Of a DNA stretch of 64,000 bases, positions 11,576 to 23,588 are shown in pieces. Each line of letters opens with the position of its first letter. Within the stretch, counting starts at the first letter, position 1. The position numbers and the translations under genes are program-made. Under the pieces are notes generated by a model. The model ran no database searches and was not told where the DNA came from. It saw only the letters and a program-made list of their open reading frames with translations. The stretch spans positions 22,451,264 to 22,515,263 of the forward strand of contig OY821522.1 in assembly GCA_963682025.1 (NCBI GenBank). Direction: 5' to 3'. This DNA comes from Cordilura impudica. Lineage: Eukaryota; Arthropoda; Insecta; Diptera; Scathophagidae.

Positions 11576-11686
11576 TATTCTTCACTTGACAAAACGCACA
11601 CATTTTTATGAAGCAAGAAATGCTGACTGGGTATACACACATTGGCACACAGTAAGAAACAACAAACACACACACATAGTTAATAT

Positions 11687-12170
11687 TTATTAAAAAATTG
11701 CCTTTTTTTAAAGTACATTTAATTAAAAAGTATATTTTCTTAAACTAAGTATATATTCTTAAAAAAATAGTCTTAAAAAATAAATTTTCTTAAAACGTAT
11801 TTTTTTGAAGTACTTTTTCTTAAAAAAAAACACAATTTCTTAAAAAACATATTAAAAAAAAGCTTTTCTTAAAAAGCTATATTTTCTTAAAAAAAGTATA
11901 TATTGTTAAAAAAAAGTAGCCGTTCTTAAAAAAATATATTTTATTAGAAAAGTACCTTTTGATAAAAAAAAGTACATTTTTCTTTTTTTTAATAAGTATC
12001 TTTCTTTAAAAAGGTGATTTTCTTAAAAACACCTTTTCTTAAAAAATATATTTTCTGAAAAAAGTATTTTTTTAAAGTACCTTTTCTTAAAAAAACCCTT
12101 GTTAAAAAAGTACATTTTCTTAGAATAGTACCTTTTCTTTAAAAAAGTTAAATTTCTTAAAAAATGTAGT
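11687..12170. repeat. A/T minisatellite, array B
   Basis: Same unit type as array A but shorter. It begins right after the CACACACATAGTTAATA end of the preceding non-coding block, which marks the A/B junction. Confidence 0.85.
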
Positions 12171-12563
12171 TTACCACAAAATTACAAATTAATTTTGGAA
12201 AAAAAATAGAAATACAGGGCGATTATAAATGATAGCACATTTTGTAATCTTATTAATAAAATATTTAGTTTTCTTTTTTTTCACTACTTAGCTCTTTCGG
12301 ATAACCATGCTATGACGGAAGGTACAAAAGCTCGCCGCTGCTGCTACGTTGCGAAATTCAACATATAAAAGGCCTTCTTCATGGCCAAAAACATATAAAA
12401 ATATAAAAAAGGGCCTTTTCAGGGCTACAAGATATAAAAAATGCCCTTTTCAGGGCCACTACACTGATTCAAAAAGAGATTTTTTTGTTACAGCTTCTTT
12501 TTTTTTTTAGTTACATTAAGGCAATGATTATGATGATGAATTAATTTAAAAGCAATATGTCTG

Positions 12564-12907
12564 TGTTCACACATGAAAGTTTTCTTACTGAAAGTCTTGA
12601 GTTTATAGGTGAGACGGGAGAGAAGAATGGCAGGGGGTACATAATTTCATGTACTCTGAAATTCTCTTTTGTTTCTTGCTTCGTAATTTTCTAAGTGAAG
12701 TTATTTTAGGTTTTCTCTAATTTTTATGTTTTTATGTTTAAGAAAGATAATAAATTGAAATGAATTTAATTTAATGAAATAAAATGATAACAATTAATAG
12801 ATAAAATGATATTGAATTTCAATACAAAAATTTCAGTGTGTAGACACGGATGAAAGTTTAAAAGAGAATTTCAAATAGTTTCAGAAAGAAAAACTTCATG
12901 TGTAAAC
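12564..12907. mobile_element. Small inverted-repeat (MITE-like) element, copy B
   Basis: Counterpart of the element at 2,379-2,725, with the same imperfect terminal arms. Confidence 0.45.
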
Positions 12908-13255
12908 CGGGACTAAATAAAAACATATAAATAAAAAACTTTGTATACCCTAAAAAAATTTTGTTTTATATTCCAAATTCGCATATTCCAGTTTCGTATT
13001 TTCTCCTAAAAAATGTTTTCGATATTACGTTTTTAAAATCTTTTTAGTAAATATTTGTCAAACGTGAAAATGGCTGCTTATCGTAAATTCTTCTTCATAA
13101 CTGTGATCCATGTTCAATGCTATGCCAAATGAACATTCTGAGATCTGCCACTGTTGCATTATCAGTTTCATGACGACCAAATTGCAGTTTGCACATCCTC
13201 ATCTATATATGATTCTTGACCATATGTCTTAAATAAGATAAATATTTTAATTCGT

Positions 13256-13500
13256 ATGTTGTACCCATTAATAAATCGAAACTCAAGATTAAATATAACG
13301 AACAAAAAAATTATACTTAAAGCAAACTTTCACGCGGTTATGTTTTACGCAGCTCCTGTTTGGGCAAATAGTGCAAAATGTCACGTTAAAAAACTCCAAA
13401 TAGCCCAAAACAAATTACTTAAAATGATTTATAACCTTCTTTGGTATTTTTCTAACCACAGACTCCATGCACTCGCAAATAAAGAGCTAACTCTGAACAT
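13256..13500 (+). pseudogene. Jockey-like LINE reverse transcriptase tail, unit B
   Basis: The first 78 residues match copy A. A 52-bp deletion after KEL removes the conserved tail and shifts the frame, giving an unrelated end before a stop at 13,540. Copy C shares the deletion exactly. Confidence 0.75.
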
Positions 13501-14457
13501 GTACATATTAATGGTTTATTTCGAGCGTAGTAGGCAGTAAGTTAGCAGATTAAGTTTTATCTAAACTATTTAAAATTTTTAAATAGGTTTTTGTAAATTT
13601 TTTCCTCCAAAACAATGTATTCATATATCGTCGGTATCCTGCAAAAACATCTCAAGTCAATGGACTTAATGATGCAAAAGTGTCGCAAAAGTCATAGTCT
13701 ATGCCCCGTAAAAAATCCAACATCTATTCAAAGTAGTTTTGTAGTTATTGTATCAAAACAATTTATTATAAGTCCAATACACCCAAATGTGTGGAGCAAA
13801 AAGTCCCAAGTGGGACTCAAGTCCTCAAATTCATAGAAAATACACACAACAAAGAAAAACTATTTCATAGCCTACCTAAAAATTTATTATGATGGAATTT
13901 TACAACACATTTGCTATGATTCGCTTTGAATTTACATTTAGGGAAATTATCATTATTGAAAAATTTTAATGAGAAAAGGTTAAGTTTTAAAAAAAAAATG
14001 AGTTCCAATAAAAATTGTGATACAAATTTGTGCAATCCCAATACTTCAATAGCTTCAAAAGCAAATTCAACAGATTCAAATAGTACTTCTTGACTTATAC
14101 AAATCATTTTATGATGTACATCTTTAATTTTCGTTTGTATTATGTTTAGATATGCAAGAATCAATTGCTGGATGCAGTAAACAAAACAATGAAACAGAAT
14201 GGGGTGAATCAAGCCTTGACCAAGATTTTTCAGGCGATGACGATGACCTGGAATATATTCCTGAAAACAGAACTATGAAAACAGAACTTTCAACGGAAAT
14301 AAAATAATTTTTTTTCTGATACTTGCGGTGGCCAAAATAGAAACAAAAATATTTCCATATTATTTCTCCATTTGATTCAAAGTTTAAATTTGGATGTAAT
14401 TGAACACAAATTTCTTGAAAGTGGACACAGTTACATAGAAGTTGATAGCATGCACAG

Positions 14458-15022
14458 TAGCGTGTCCCGAATTATTTTTTTTTTGTAGTTGCCCCCCCCC
14501 AAATGATGGGGATTTAGGACCCTTTTACGGGAAAAATACCAAAAAAAATTTTTGAACTAAAAACCAGATGGCTACCGGATCCTAAAGATTGCAATCCTAA
14601 TGCATATAGAAAAAAAAAAAATATTTTTGATTTTCAAAAAATTGACGACAAAAGTTGCGTAATACAGAGTACATTCCGGAAAAAATATTAATAAAATTTC
14701 CATAGAGCAATTTTGGTGCAGCGTTGCATCTTAAAGATGGAAAGTGAGTATATATTTTTTTTCTTTCTTTCTTTCAAGCTAAATTAGTCTCAAAAGCTGT
14801 GCGCTGGACCAGAAAAGCTCATCAAATTTTTTGAAATAGTTTTAGCTAATATCATCTAGCTTGCGCAAAAGTCAAAGTCAAAAATATTTTTTTTTTTTTT
14901 TTTCAAAATGCACTAGAATTGCAATCTTTAGGATCCGGTAGCCATCTGGTTTTTTGTCCAAAAATTTTTTTGTTATTTTTCCTGTAAAAGGCTCCTAAAT
15001 CCCCATCTTTTGGGACGCGCTA
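14458..15022. mobile_element. hAT-type foldback MITE, copy B, rearranged (565 bp)
   Basis: Same termini and the same ATGCACAG flanks (14,450-14,457 and 15,023-15,030) as A and C. The central 68 bp (14,799-14,866) are the reverse complement of the loop in A (4,645-4,712) and C (24,388-24,455). Most of the right arm (about 150 bp) is gone, with a junction at TTGCGCAA. Confidence 0.85.
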
Positions 15023-15565
15023 ATGCACAGTGCTATCGAAAAGCAAAAGAAGAATGTTCTAGTATATACGATTCAAGATTGGATAACTATATTCAGACTC
15101 GCACGGCCCAAGAGACTTAAAAGCAAAGGAAAGCCTTATAATATAACCCAAATGCGGTATACTGATTTTCTGGATTTATCGAACTTATCGGAGATTATAA
15201 AAAATAAAAATTTCGACGAAAACGGAGATAAAGTGAACTGGTTGAAAGTAAAATCTTTTAGGTACCAAAAGGTTAAACCTGGTGTGATGGAGTACAAGTA
15301 TGACCACAATGAAACCTATAAAGAAATGTGTGTTTTTGGTAAATGTCGGCCCATAAATTTGAAAGAAGTAAACATCAAAAAGGTGTATAAAAGCAGTCTT
15401 CCTATAATTATCGAAAAGAAAAAAGATTTAATTAATCTTTGCAAGTCAGGAGCAATCCCGGACGAGTTTCATCGCTGGTATAAAAACATAAAAACAAGCA
15501 AAACTACCAGAAATAATGCCCCAGAACCCGATGTAAATGACGATTTGGAATCAGATCAAGATTAA
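15023..15565 (+). CDS. Longest open remnant of the DTCGGQNRNK-family gene (C-terminal 180 residues)
   Basis: This frame is intact in units A and B and is the largest open piece of the family gene. It is rich in Lys and aromatic residues with a segment KVNWLKVKSFRYQK, a conserved-looking LPIIIEKKKDLINLC segment, and an acidic end. The family is one I recall as of unknown function in arthropods and often multicopy. The first ATG is in the MITE target duplication, so the natural protein began far upstream. Whether this fragment is expressed is unknown. Confidence 0.4.
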   Translation: MHSAIEKQKKNVLVYTIQDWITIFRLARPKRLKSKGKPYNITQMRYTDFLDLSNLSEIIKNKNFDENGDKVNWLKVKSFRYQKVKPGVMEYKYDHNETYKEMCVFGKCRPINLKEVNIKKVYKSSLPIIIEKKKDLINLCKSGAIPDEFHRWYKNIKTSKTTRNNAPEPDVNDDLESDQD

Positions 15566-16049
15566 TAAATTTAAAATGAAAATCACAAACAAGCTATTTT
15601 CATAAAAAAACACATGTCCATAAAAAATATTTTTTAATAAAAAGGCTTATAAAAAAAGTTGAATAAATTAAATTGAATAACATTTTTTTGTTTCATCTTA
15701 TTTATAAATGTTTTTACTATCAGATTTGTATATCGATTTTCAAATTAAAACTAATTAATGGTTTTTTCAGCGGCCATAAACTTTAAATATTCAATAACTC
15801 AGAAACACAATTATGCGACTTGAGATCTTTTTGGAGGATACCGACGATATATGAATTTTAAAAATTCTGATAAATTATTAAGTAGAAAAAGATTAAATCT
15901 TGAACTCTTTGTACATATATTATATAATGAAAAAATGTAAATAATATTTAACAAATGAATAAATTGAAAATTGAAGAAAAAAAGTCCTTGCGTGGATAAT
16001 GCAGATGAAAGAGGGTGCACAGTCGCTGACTGTGCAGCAGTATAGGTAG

Positions 16050-16986
16050 CGTCGACAAAGGAAGACACAAACCACAGCCGAACAGATAGTGCCAAAAGTC
16101 ATTAAAAAGAAACGGAGAGGCGATTATTTCCCGAAGCTGAACCAGAAAAAAGTCATTTTGCTGAGACAAATTAATTGCGAACCACCAGCAACGAGGGTCT
16201 AATCGTCTAAATTGTGGGAGCAAGTCAAAAGGACGGAGTTCCTGATAAACAAGTTCTTGACATACGGAAATAAATAACTCTTTCTAAATTAAAAAAAAAA
16301 TCGATGTGCGCATCGATAAGTCGCTCGTGGCAAAAGAAACAATAAAATAAATAATATAGAAATGTATAACTCACGAATGATTATGATCATCGTTATTGTA
16401 GTAGCTTTTCTATTGATTGTAAAGAAAATCATTAAAAATTGTATAGAAGACATTGCTCATGGACTGACCAGCTATTTGTGAGAAGTGGTCCAACAGCAGC
16501 TTGAAAATTTTAATATAGTTGATAAATTATATCCATTAAGATATATATGAAAAAAACTAAAATATAATTTTTTAATTGTAACAAATCCAATACTAACAAC
16601 AAAGAGTTTAGGTCGCCCATACTCGAAAGAAATCATAGTGGTGAAGAATGTAGAGTTAGCCAGTCTAGAGAATGATTTTGAGGAAAATCTGTTGAAAGTT
16701 TTACTAAAGGAGGAGAAGTCGACATTGTAAGCAGAGTTTAAGAATATAAAAAATTAAGATTTAGGGGTCTTAGACCTGCATTGGGAGAGGAAAGTTAGTA
16801 AGGTGAAAACAAGGCATTAGAGGTGATGGACATCTATGAATTGAATAGCATTAGCAAATTAGTTCACTTTACAGGGAAAAAATCGAGACTAAGCAGATTT
16901 GTGTATTTAACTATATATTTAAAACTTGTTTAGAGACAAAAGTCCAGAATATGGTGAAACAGGAAACTGTTCGAATCAATATTTCT
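16050..16986 (+). pseudogene. Ty3/gypsy element 5' end, unit B
   Basis: Counterpart of 6,051-6,988 with the same leader, small membrane-peptide frame and truncated gag. The leader frame is broken by a stop (TAA at about 16,200) that copy A lacks. Confidence 0.5.
16362..16481 (+). CDS. Small single-span membrane peptide frame, unit B
   Basis: Starts MYNSRMIM and otherwise matches the unit A copy; 39 residues with one hydrophobic span followed by KKIIK. Confidence 0.3.
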   Translation: MYNSRMIMIIVIVVAFLLIVKKIIKNCIEDIAHGLTSYL

Positions 16987-17578
16987 AGGGTCTAGGTCAG
17001 ATATTTGTGGTACTTACAAACATCAGCACAAACTCATTATACATTGACCATGGAGTGGTATAGGGTATAAATAATGTTTTTTCAGGTGTGAAAACTGATT
17101 GGTAACAGCGTTACATTTCGATTTAGAAATATTTTAGATAAATGTAAAGTTATTCTTAATATATTTTTGAAAGTAACAAAAGTTTTCAAATCAGAAGTAT
17201 TTATTTTTTTGTAGGGAAACGAACTTATTAATGTCGCGACAGCATAGCACTTTAGAATAATTCAATTATAATATTTTAACGTTTGCCCTAATTGTGCTTT
17301 TATTGTGAAGAGTAAACAAACAATTTTATATTATGTCCTCATAGATAGTGTGTATTGAGTATCCAGTTAAACAATTACACTGATCAACAGCCAAAAAACT
17401 TCATCTTGAAATAAATAATTTCTAATAAACTATGGTACGCTGAAAAAATCTTCTTTGCAGTTTGTGAAATACCGGTAGATACCCAATTTTTTTTTATCTT
17501 GGAAAAATTTTTTGGAACTGCCCTTAAAATTACTAAAAAATTATCAATTTTGATTTTTCAATGGTCTAAGGTAAAGAG

Positions 17579-18062
17579 CTGTACGCAGCTTGTTAAGGAA
17601 TCTTAACAGAAAATTTTCATATATTTCTTAAAGAAAAAAAAGCACAAAAGTACCTTTCAATGCAACGCTAGAAATCAGCTGTTTTCTGTAAATTATTAAG
17701 AATTGTGAAATTGAAAAAAAATCAATTCTTCGGTTCTGCTTTATTTGGCCTGCTAAACGCTTTTTAAGCACAGTATCAAAATTACCCATCTGCTTCTTGT
17801 TTTTTTTTTGCCGAATTTTGTTCGTTTTTTCCCAGGTTTGCAACTGCAAAATTCCTTTCGGAAAGAACGAAAAATTTGATATTCCTGCTCAAAGCCTGGG
17901 TTGCCTAACTTCATTTACGTCAAAAAAAAGTAGTAAAAACAATACTACTTTTTTAAAAAGCTGCGGACTATCAACAGAAATTTTTTGACAGAAAAATTCC
18001 TTAAGCATTTCTGAAGCGTTTTTTTATATGAAGTTTTTGATTCCTTAGCAAGCTGCGTACAG
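17579..18062. mobile_element. Inverted-repeat (foldback) element, copy B
   Basis: Same CTGTACGCAG termini as 7,583-8,125, but shorter by about 60 bp in the centre. Confidence 0.6.
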
Positions 18063-18431
18063 GCCTTAAGACAGAGTAGTAAAAGAAGCGGTCCAAATAA
18101 ACTACTTCAATATCAACAGCAATTTATTCTATAAAGTCAGTACCTAATCCGTTTGATTTTAAAATTGGGAATTCATTCAAATTCATATCGATTTCATTTA
18201 AAACACAAATAATCATTAAAGCTTAGAGCAAAAAAATAATGATTTGTGCAGGCGAATTTGTTTAATTAATCCAGAATTTTCAGTAAACTGAATATATATA
18301 AATATTAGGATATGCAAATAAAAACCAGATACATAGAAAATGAGTAGGGGTTTCCATCAGAAATCATGTGTCTAATATTTTGATCTGTGCACAACTCTAT
18401 GAAATAAGTTTTTTAAATATGATCTATCTAC

Positions 18432-18870
18432 ATCTTATATATTAAAAAAATTTATGAAAACTAAAGTCAGTCAGTCTGGCCGTTCTATCCGGCCGATTTC
18501 CTTCATTTTTTTTAAACGAAAGGCATTTAGACACAGATATGTCATTAATCATTGAAACTTACTCAACTCCCACCTTACTCAAGTTATACTCAAACGCGAT
18601 TCTTCCCATTGATCTTGATCGTTTCACTCTCAGAACACTCATTGGATCAAGCTCTTTCTTTTGAGCTATTAACTGTTTAAGTTCGTTGAGTTTGAGGAAA
18701 GTTATGCGTGCACAATCAACTTTACATTATGCAACACGAAGGTTAACGTACAGATTTCATTAAAATAATTGCATTACTTAAGATCCAAGTTTTTACTTTG
18801 CACAACACACACACACACACATTGGTACGCAAAATATCTTCACATTGCTAATAAGCAAGATCATTCGAAA
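18432..18870 (+). mobile_element. Helentron/DINE-1-like repeat, unit B
   Basis: Near-identical counterpart of 8,495-8,935. Confidence 0.45.
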
Positions 18871-19221
18871 ACAAGTAAGAGTGTTAAATTATGCTGTGCC
18901 GAATCTTTGATACCCTCCACCTCGGTTTGAGTCTTGATAATAAATGTAAATGAAAAAGTAAACAATTTGTTCAACTTAATACAAATTATTTCAGCAAATT
19001 CTTTGGGTTGGTTTTCGTCTTTTCTATTATTTCGGTGTTTGATTTTTGGTCATCGTGGTTGCTGTTCGGCATGCATTTAGGTTATATACCTATGTGCATG
19101 CGTTTCCGGTTATATGTAAGACATAACTTCTCGTTTAATTTAGTTTTTGCTAATTAAATAGCTCGTCCTAACCTCCATTGCAAAGGTAATGGTTGTGTAG
19201 GGTGGCTATATGTATTAAATC

Positions 19222-19677
19222 GTGCTAATCTATTTATTTAAATTGTAAACAAGTGGCATCTCTGTCAAAATAAGCGAAAAACACAAAGAAGAATAGAAAA
19301 AAACAAATTACATCGTGTTTGACAAGATGATTTTATGTTTATCTTTAATATCTTTATTTTTTTACCATTATTTCTGTTTATTTATTTGAAAATGAAATAA
19401 TGAATTGAGTATGCTATTTAATTTTTTTATTTATATAAAAAAGTTTTTTAATAGAAGCAAAATATTTTCACTATTTTATGATTTTTATTTATGTATGACT
19501 ACATTTCAACCTTAAAGTTTTTATCGATTGAATAAACAACACAAAAATGGTTGTCGTTTAGATAACAACAACAGCTGACTTTAACAATAGCGAATATCGT
19601 TTATTCTCTTTTTTTAACGCTATTTTCTTTTTTTAACGATTCGACTATCATTAAAAGAAGTTTTTGAATCGCGATAC
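19222..19677 (-). repeat. Degenerate copy of the TAGTGCGATTC element, unit B
   Basis: Counterpart of 9,285-9,740. Confidence 0.5.
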
Positions 19678-20654
19678 TGAACGCTATTAATTTCTCCTGA
19701 ATGTCAATATTTTTTTTAAATGTGAAAATTTTTTAAATGTAAACATAGGTATATGGTGTTTTTTTTTTTTTGAATTTCAATTTGTGTTTAACGAAAAAAT
19801 TTATATATTAAAGATGCAATTGATGTCTTCTAAATTTAAAATTTTTATTTCCGACGTTTCGATATGATTTTCTGAAATTCAATTATTTGTAATTTATAAT
19901 TGGAAATTTTTAATTCTAGTTTTTAGAATTGATGTTTTCTTAAATTTGAATGGAAAATTTAAAAAGTGCAATCTTGTATTTATGTGAATAATAATGCTTA
20001 GATATTATAAACAATTTTTAAAAATTAGATGTAATCGCAATCAGATATTTTGTAGGTAAAGCAGAATACTAATTCTATATAACTATGTAGAACTGTTTTG
20101 AAAGCAAAAAACTCATTGATAAACCCGGTAACTCTGTTTTATAAAGACAACAAAAAGTTAACATGCCAAACTTATGTTCATATTTGTTAAAGAATAATGA
20201 AAAAACGTATGAAATAAAAGACCAGCCCGTGTATACTCTTAACATTGTTCTGTATGATAGCTAGTTGAAAATATTGACATTCATGTTAAAATAGAAATAA
20301 CTATTGCAAAGCTAATTAGAACAAAAATTGTGGCGCCATATACTGCGGCATAGTCACGCTGAGCAAAATGAAGTGACACTCTGTTAATGCAAAAGAAATG
20401 TATTTTCCCCACAACAAAAGGTTGAAGAATTTTATGTTAATAACATAATATGCCGATTTATTTCTAACATGCAGTTGTTATGGATATACATATATAGAAT
20501 ATATGTATATTATTTGTATTATTTAATATGTTTATGTAAATATTACACACAAAAAATACAACATCAAACGTTATTTTTGTGTTTTCTCTTTAAATAAATT
20601 TATACATAAAATTTTTTTTTGTTAAATTTACATTGTTTTTTTTTTTTTTATTAA

Positions 20655-21165
20655 CAATATAGAAACATCATATTTTTAATTTTTTTTTTAATTTTTCAGA
20701 GATTTCCCTGGAACTGTTCCACCGATTTCAATGATTTTTGAAATAGAAATCTTTCCATAAATTTGGTGAATCAGCCTCATTAAAAATGACCACTAACTGC
20801 ACCATTGAAGGCGTGATCGTGACAAGAACAACATAGAAAATTATATTTTTTCAAGACTTTTTTTAGTTCTTCATTCAAATCTCGGGCCCTAATCGACCGA
20901 TTTGGACGATTTTAAATAGCAAACTTTTCAGGATGTCATTGAATCATTTTTTATACCAACGAGCACCCTAGCTACCCGATTGATGCTGTCATCGTGATTT
21001 CCATAGACCGACAGACGGACATCGCTATATCAACTCCGGTTGTTATAAGGATCACAAATACATATATTTTATGGGGTCCAAAATTTTTTTTCTAATTATT
21101 ACAAACAGAATGACAAACTTATATATACCCTCTGCACACTGGAGTGGAGGGTATAAAAAACATAT
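20655..21165. repeat. Dispersed repeat ending in an ACCCTC...GAGGGT hairpin, unit B
   Basis: Counterpart of 11,070-11,575. It is joined upstream directly to the poly-T run because about 340 bp present in A are missing. Confidence 0.5.
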
Positions 21166-21278
21166 GTATTCTTCACTTGACAAAACGCACACATTGTTAT
21201 GAAGCAAGAAATGCTGACTGGGTATACACACATTGGCACACAGTAAGAAACAACAAACACACACACATAGTTAATATT

Positions 21279-21765
21279 TATTAAAAAATTACCTTTTTTT
21301 AAAGTACATTTAATTAAAAAGTATATTTTCTTAAACTAAGTATATATTCTTAAAAAAATAGTCTTAAAAAATAAATTTTCTTAAAACGTATTTTTTTGAA
21401 GTACTTTTTCTTAAAAAAAAACACAATTTCTTAAAAAACATATTAAAAAAAAGCTTTTCTTAAAAAGCTATATTTTCTTAAAAAAAGTATATATTGTTAA
21501 AAAAAAGTAGCCGTTCTTAAAAAAATATATTTTATTAGAAAAGTACCTTTTGATAAAAAAAAGTACATTTTTCTTTTTTTTAATAAGTATCTTTCTTTAA
21601 AAAGGTGATTTTCTTAAAAACACCTTTTCTTAAAAAATATATTTTCTGAAAAAAGTATTTTTTTAAAGTACCTTTTCTTAAAAAAACCCTTGTTAAAAAA
21701 GTACATTTTCTTAGAATAGTACCTTTTCTTTAAAAAAGTTAAATTTCTTAAAAAATGTAGTTTAC
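21279..21765. repeat. A/T minisatellite, array C
   Basis: Almost identical to array B, supporting a recent B/C duplication. Confidence 0.85.
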
Positions 21766-22154
21766 CACAAAATTACAAATTAATTTTGGAAAAAAAATAG
21801 AAATACAGGGCGATTATAAATGATAGCACATTTTGTAATCTTATTAATAAAATATTTAGTTTTCTTTTTTTTCACTACTTAGCTCTTTCGGATAACCATG
21901 CTATGACGGAAGGTACAAAAGCTCGCCGCTGCTGCTACGTTGCGAAATTCAACATATAAAAGGCCTTCTTCATGGCCAAAAACATATAAAAATATAAAAA
22001 AGGGCCTTTTCAGGGCTACAAGATATAAAAAATGCCCTTTTCAGGGCCACTACACTGATTCAAAAAGAGATTTTTTTGTTACAGCTTCTTTTTTTTTTTA
22101 GTTACATTAAGGCAATGATTATGATGATGAATTAATTTAAAAGCAATATGTCTG

Positions 22155-22498
22155 TGTTCACACATGAAAGTTTTCTTACTGAAAGTCTTGAGTTTATAGG
22201 TGAGACGGGAGAGAAGAATGGCAGGGGGTACATAATTTCATGTACTCTGAAATTCTCTTTTGTTTCTTGCTTCGTAATTTTCTAAGTGAAGTTATTTTAG
22301 GTTTTCTCTAATTTTTATGTTTTTATGTTTAAGAAAGATAATAAATTGAAATGAATTTAATTTAATGAAATAAAATGATAACAATTAATAGATAAAATGA
22401 TATTGAATTTCAATACAAAAATTTCAGTGTGTAGACACGGATGAAAGTTTAAAAGAGAATTTCAAATAGTTTCAGAAAGAAAAACTTCATGTGTAAAC
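22155..22498. mobile_element. Small inverted-repeat (MITE-like) element, copy C
   Basis: Counterpart of 2,379-2,725 and 12,564-12,907. Confidence 0.45.
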
Positions 22499-22846
22499 CG
22501 GGACTAAATAAAAACATATAAATAAAAAACTTTGTATACCCTAAAAAAATTTTGTTTTATATTCCAAATTCGCATATTCCAGTTTCGTATTTTCTCCTAA
22601 AAAATGTTTTCGATATTACGTTTTTAAAATCTTTTTAGTAAATATTTGTCAAACGTGAAAATGGCTGCTTATCGTAAATTCTTCTTCATAACTGTGATCC
22701 ATGTTCAATGCTATGCCAAATGAACATTCTGAGATCTGCCACTGTTGCATTATCAGTTTCATGACGACCAAATTGCAGTTTGCACATCCTCATCTATATA
22801 TGATTCTTGACCATATGTCTTAAATAAGATAAATATTTTAATTCGT

Positions 22847-23091
22847 ATGTTGTACCCATTAATAAATCGAAACTCAAGATTAAATATAACGAACAAAAAA
22901 ATTATACTTAAAGCAAACTTTCACGCGGTTATGTTTTACGCAGCTCCTGTTTGGGCAAATAGTGCAAAATGTCACGTTAAAAAACTCCAAATAGCCCAAA
23001 ACAAATTACTTAAAATGATTTATAACCTTCTTTGGTATTTTTCTAACCACAGACTCCATGCACTCGCAAATAAAGAGCTAACTCTGAACAT
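22847..23091 (+). pseudogene. Jockey-like LINE reverse transcriptase tail, unit C
   Basis: Same truncated, frame-shifted tail as unit B, with the identical 52-bp deletion. Confidence 0.75.
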
Positions 23092-23588
23092 GCACATATT
23101 AATGGTTTATTTCGAGCGTAGTAGGCAGTAAGTTAGCAGATTAAGTTTTATCTAAACTATTTAAAATTTTTAAATAGGTTTTTGTAAATTTTTTCCTCCA
23201 AAACAATGTATTCATATATCGTCGGTATCCTGCAAAAACATCTCAAGTCAATGGACTTAATGATGCAAAAGTGTCGCAAAAGTCATAGTCTATGCCCCGT
23301 AAAAAATCCAACATCTATTCAAAGTAGTTTTGTAGTTATTGTATCAAAACAATTTATTATAAGTCCAATACACCCAAATGTGTGGAGCAAAAAGTCCCAA
23401 GTGGGACTCAAGTCCTCAAATTCATAGAAAATACACACAACAAAGAAAAACTATTTCATAGCCTACCTAAAAATTTATTATGATGGAATTTTACAACACA
23501 TTTGCTATGATTCGCTTTGAATTTACATTTAGGGAAATTATCATTATTGAAAAATTTTAATGAGAAAAGGTTAAGTTTTAAAAAAAAA

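Larger units (their letters stand above)
1504..11684 (+). repeat. Large tandem unit A (about 10.2 kb)
   Basis: First copy of a direct tandem repeat. The same order of minisatellite, inverted-repeat element, jockey tail, broken DTCGGQNRNK-family gene with hAT MITE, gypsy 5' end and non-coding block recurs in B. A differs from B and C by an extra 52 bp in the jockey tail. It also holds about 60 bp and about 340 bp absent from B, and lacks about 26 bp at the left end of the hAT MITE. A is therefore the most diverged copy. Confidence 0.9.
13998..15565 (+). pseudogene. Broken gene of the DTCGGQNRNK family, unit B
   Basis: Same layout as unit A. The first block starts at 13,998. A putative intron at 14,083-14,149 is 67 nt, 2 nt shorter than in A, with both splice dinucleotides kept. 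The acidic block ends with TAA at 14,305-14,307. The DTCGGQNRNK block (14,318-14,457) is in frame up to the hAT MITE, unlike copy A. The C-terminal 180-residue block (15,023-15,565) has three differences from A, all changing an amino acid (T/K, I/V, V/I), which gives no sign of purifying selection. Confidence 0.6.
11685..21276 (+). repeat. Large tandem unit B (about 9.6 kb)
   Basis: Second copy of the tandem unit. It joins unit A inside the minisatellite (TTATTAAAAAATT near 11,687). It is almost identical to C over their shared length and shares derived changes with it, including the 52-bp jockey deletion, so B and C arose from a later duplication than A and B. B alone has a hAT MITE with an inverted loop and a lost arm. 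Confidence 0.9.

Noticed and set aside
13615..13836. 73-residue frame upstream of the family gene in units B and C
   Set aside because: It is frameshifted in A, has no recognised relatives, and could be untranslated or decayed sequence; not supported as a gene.
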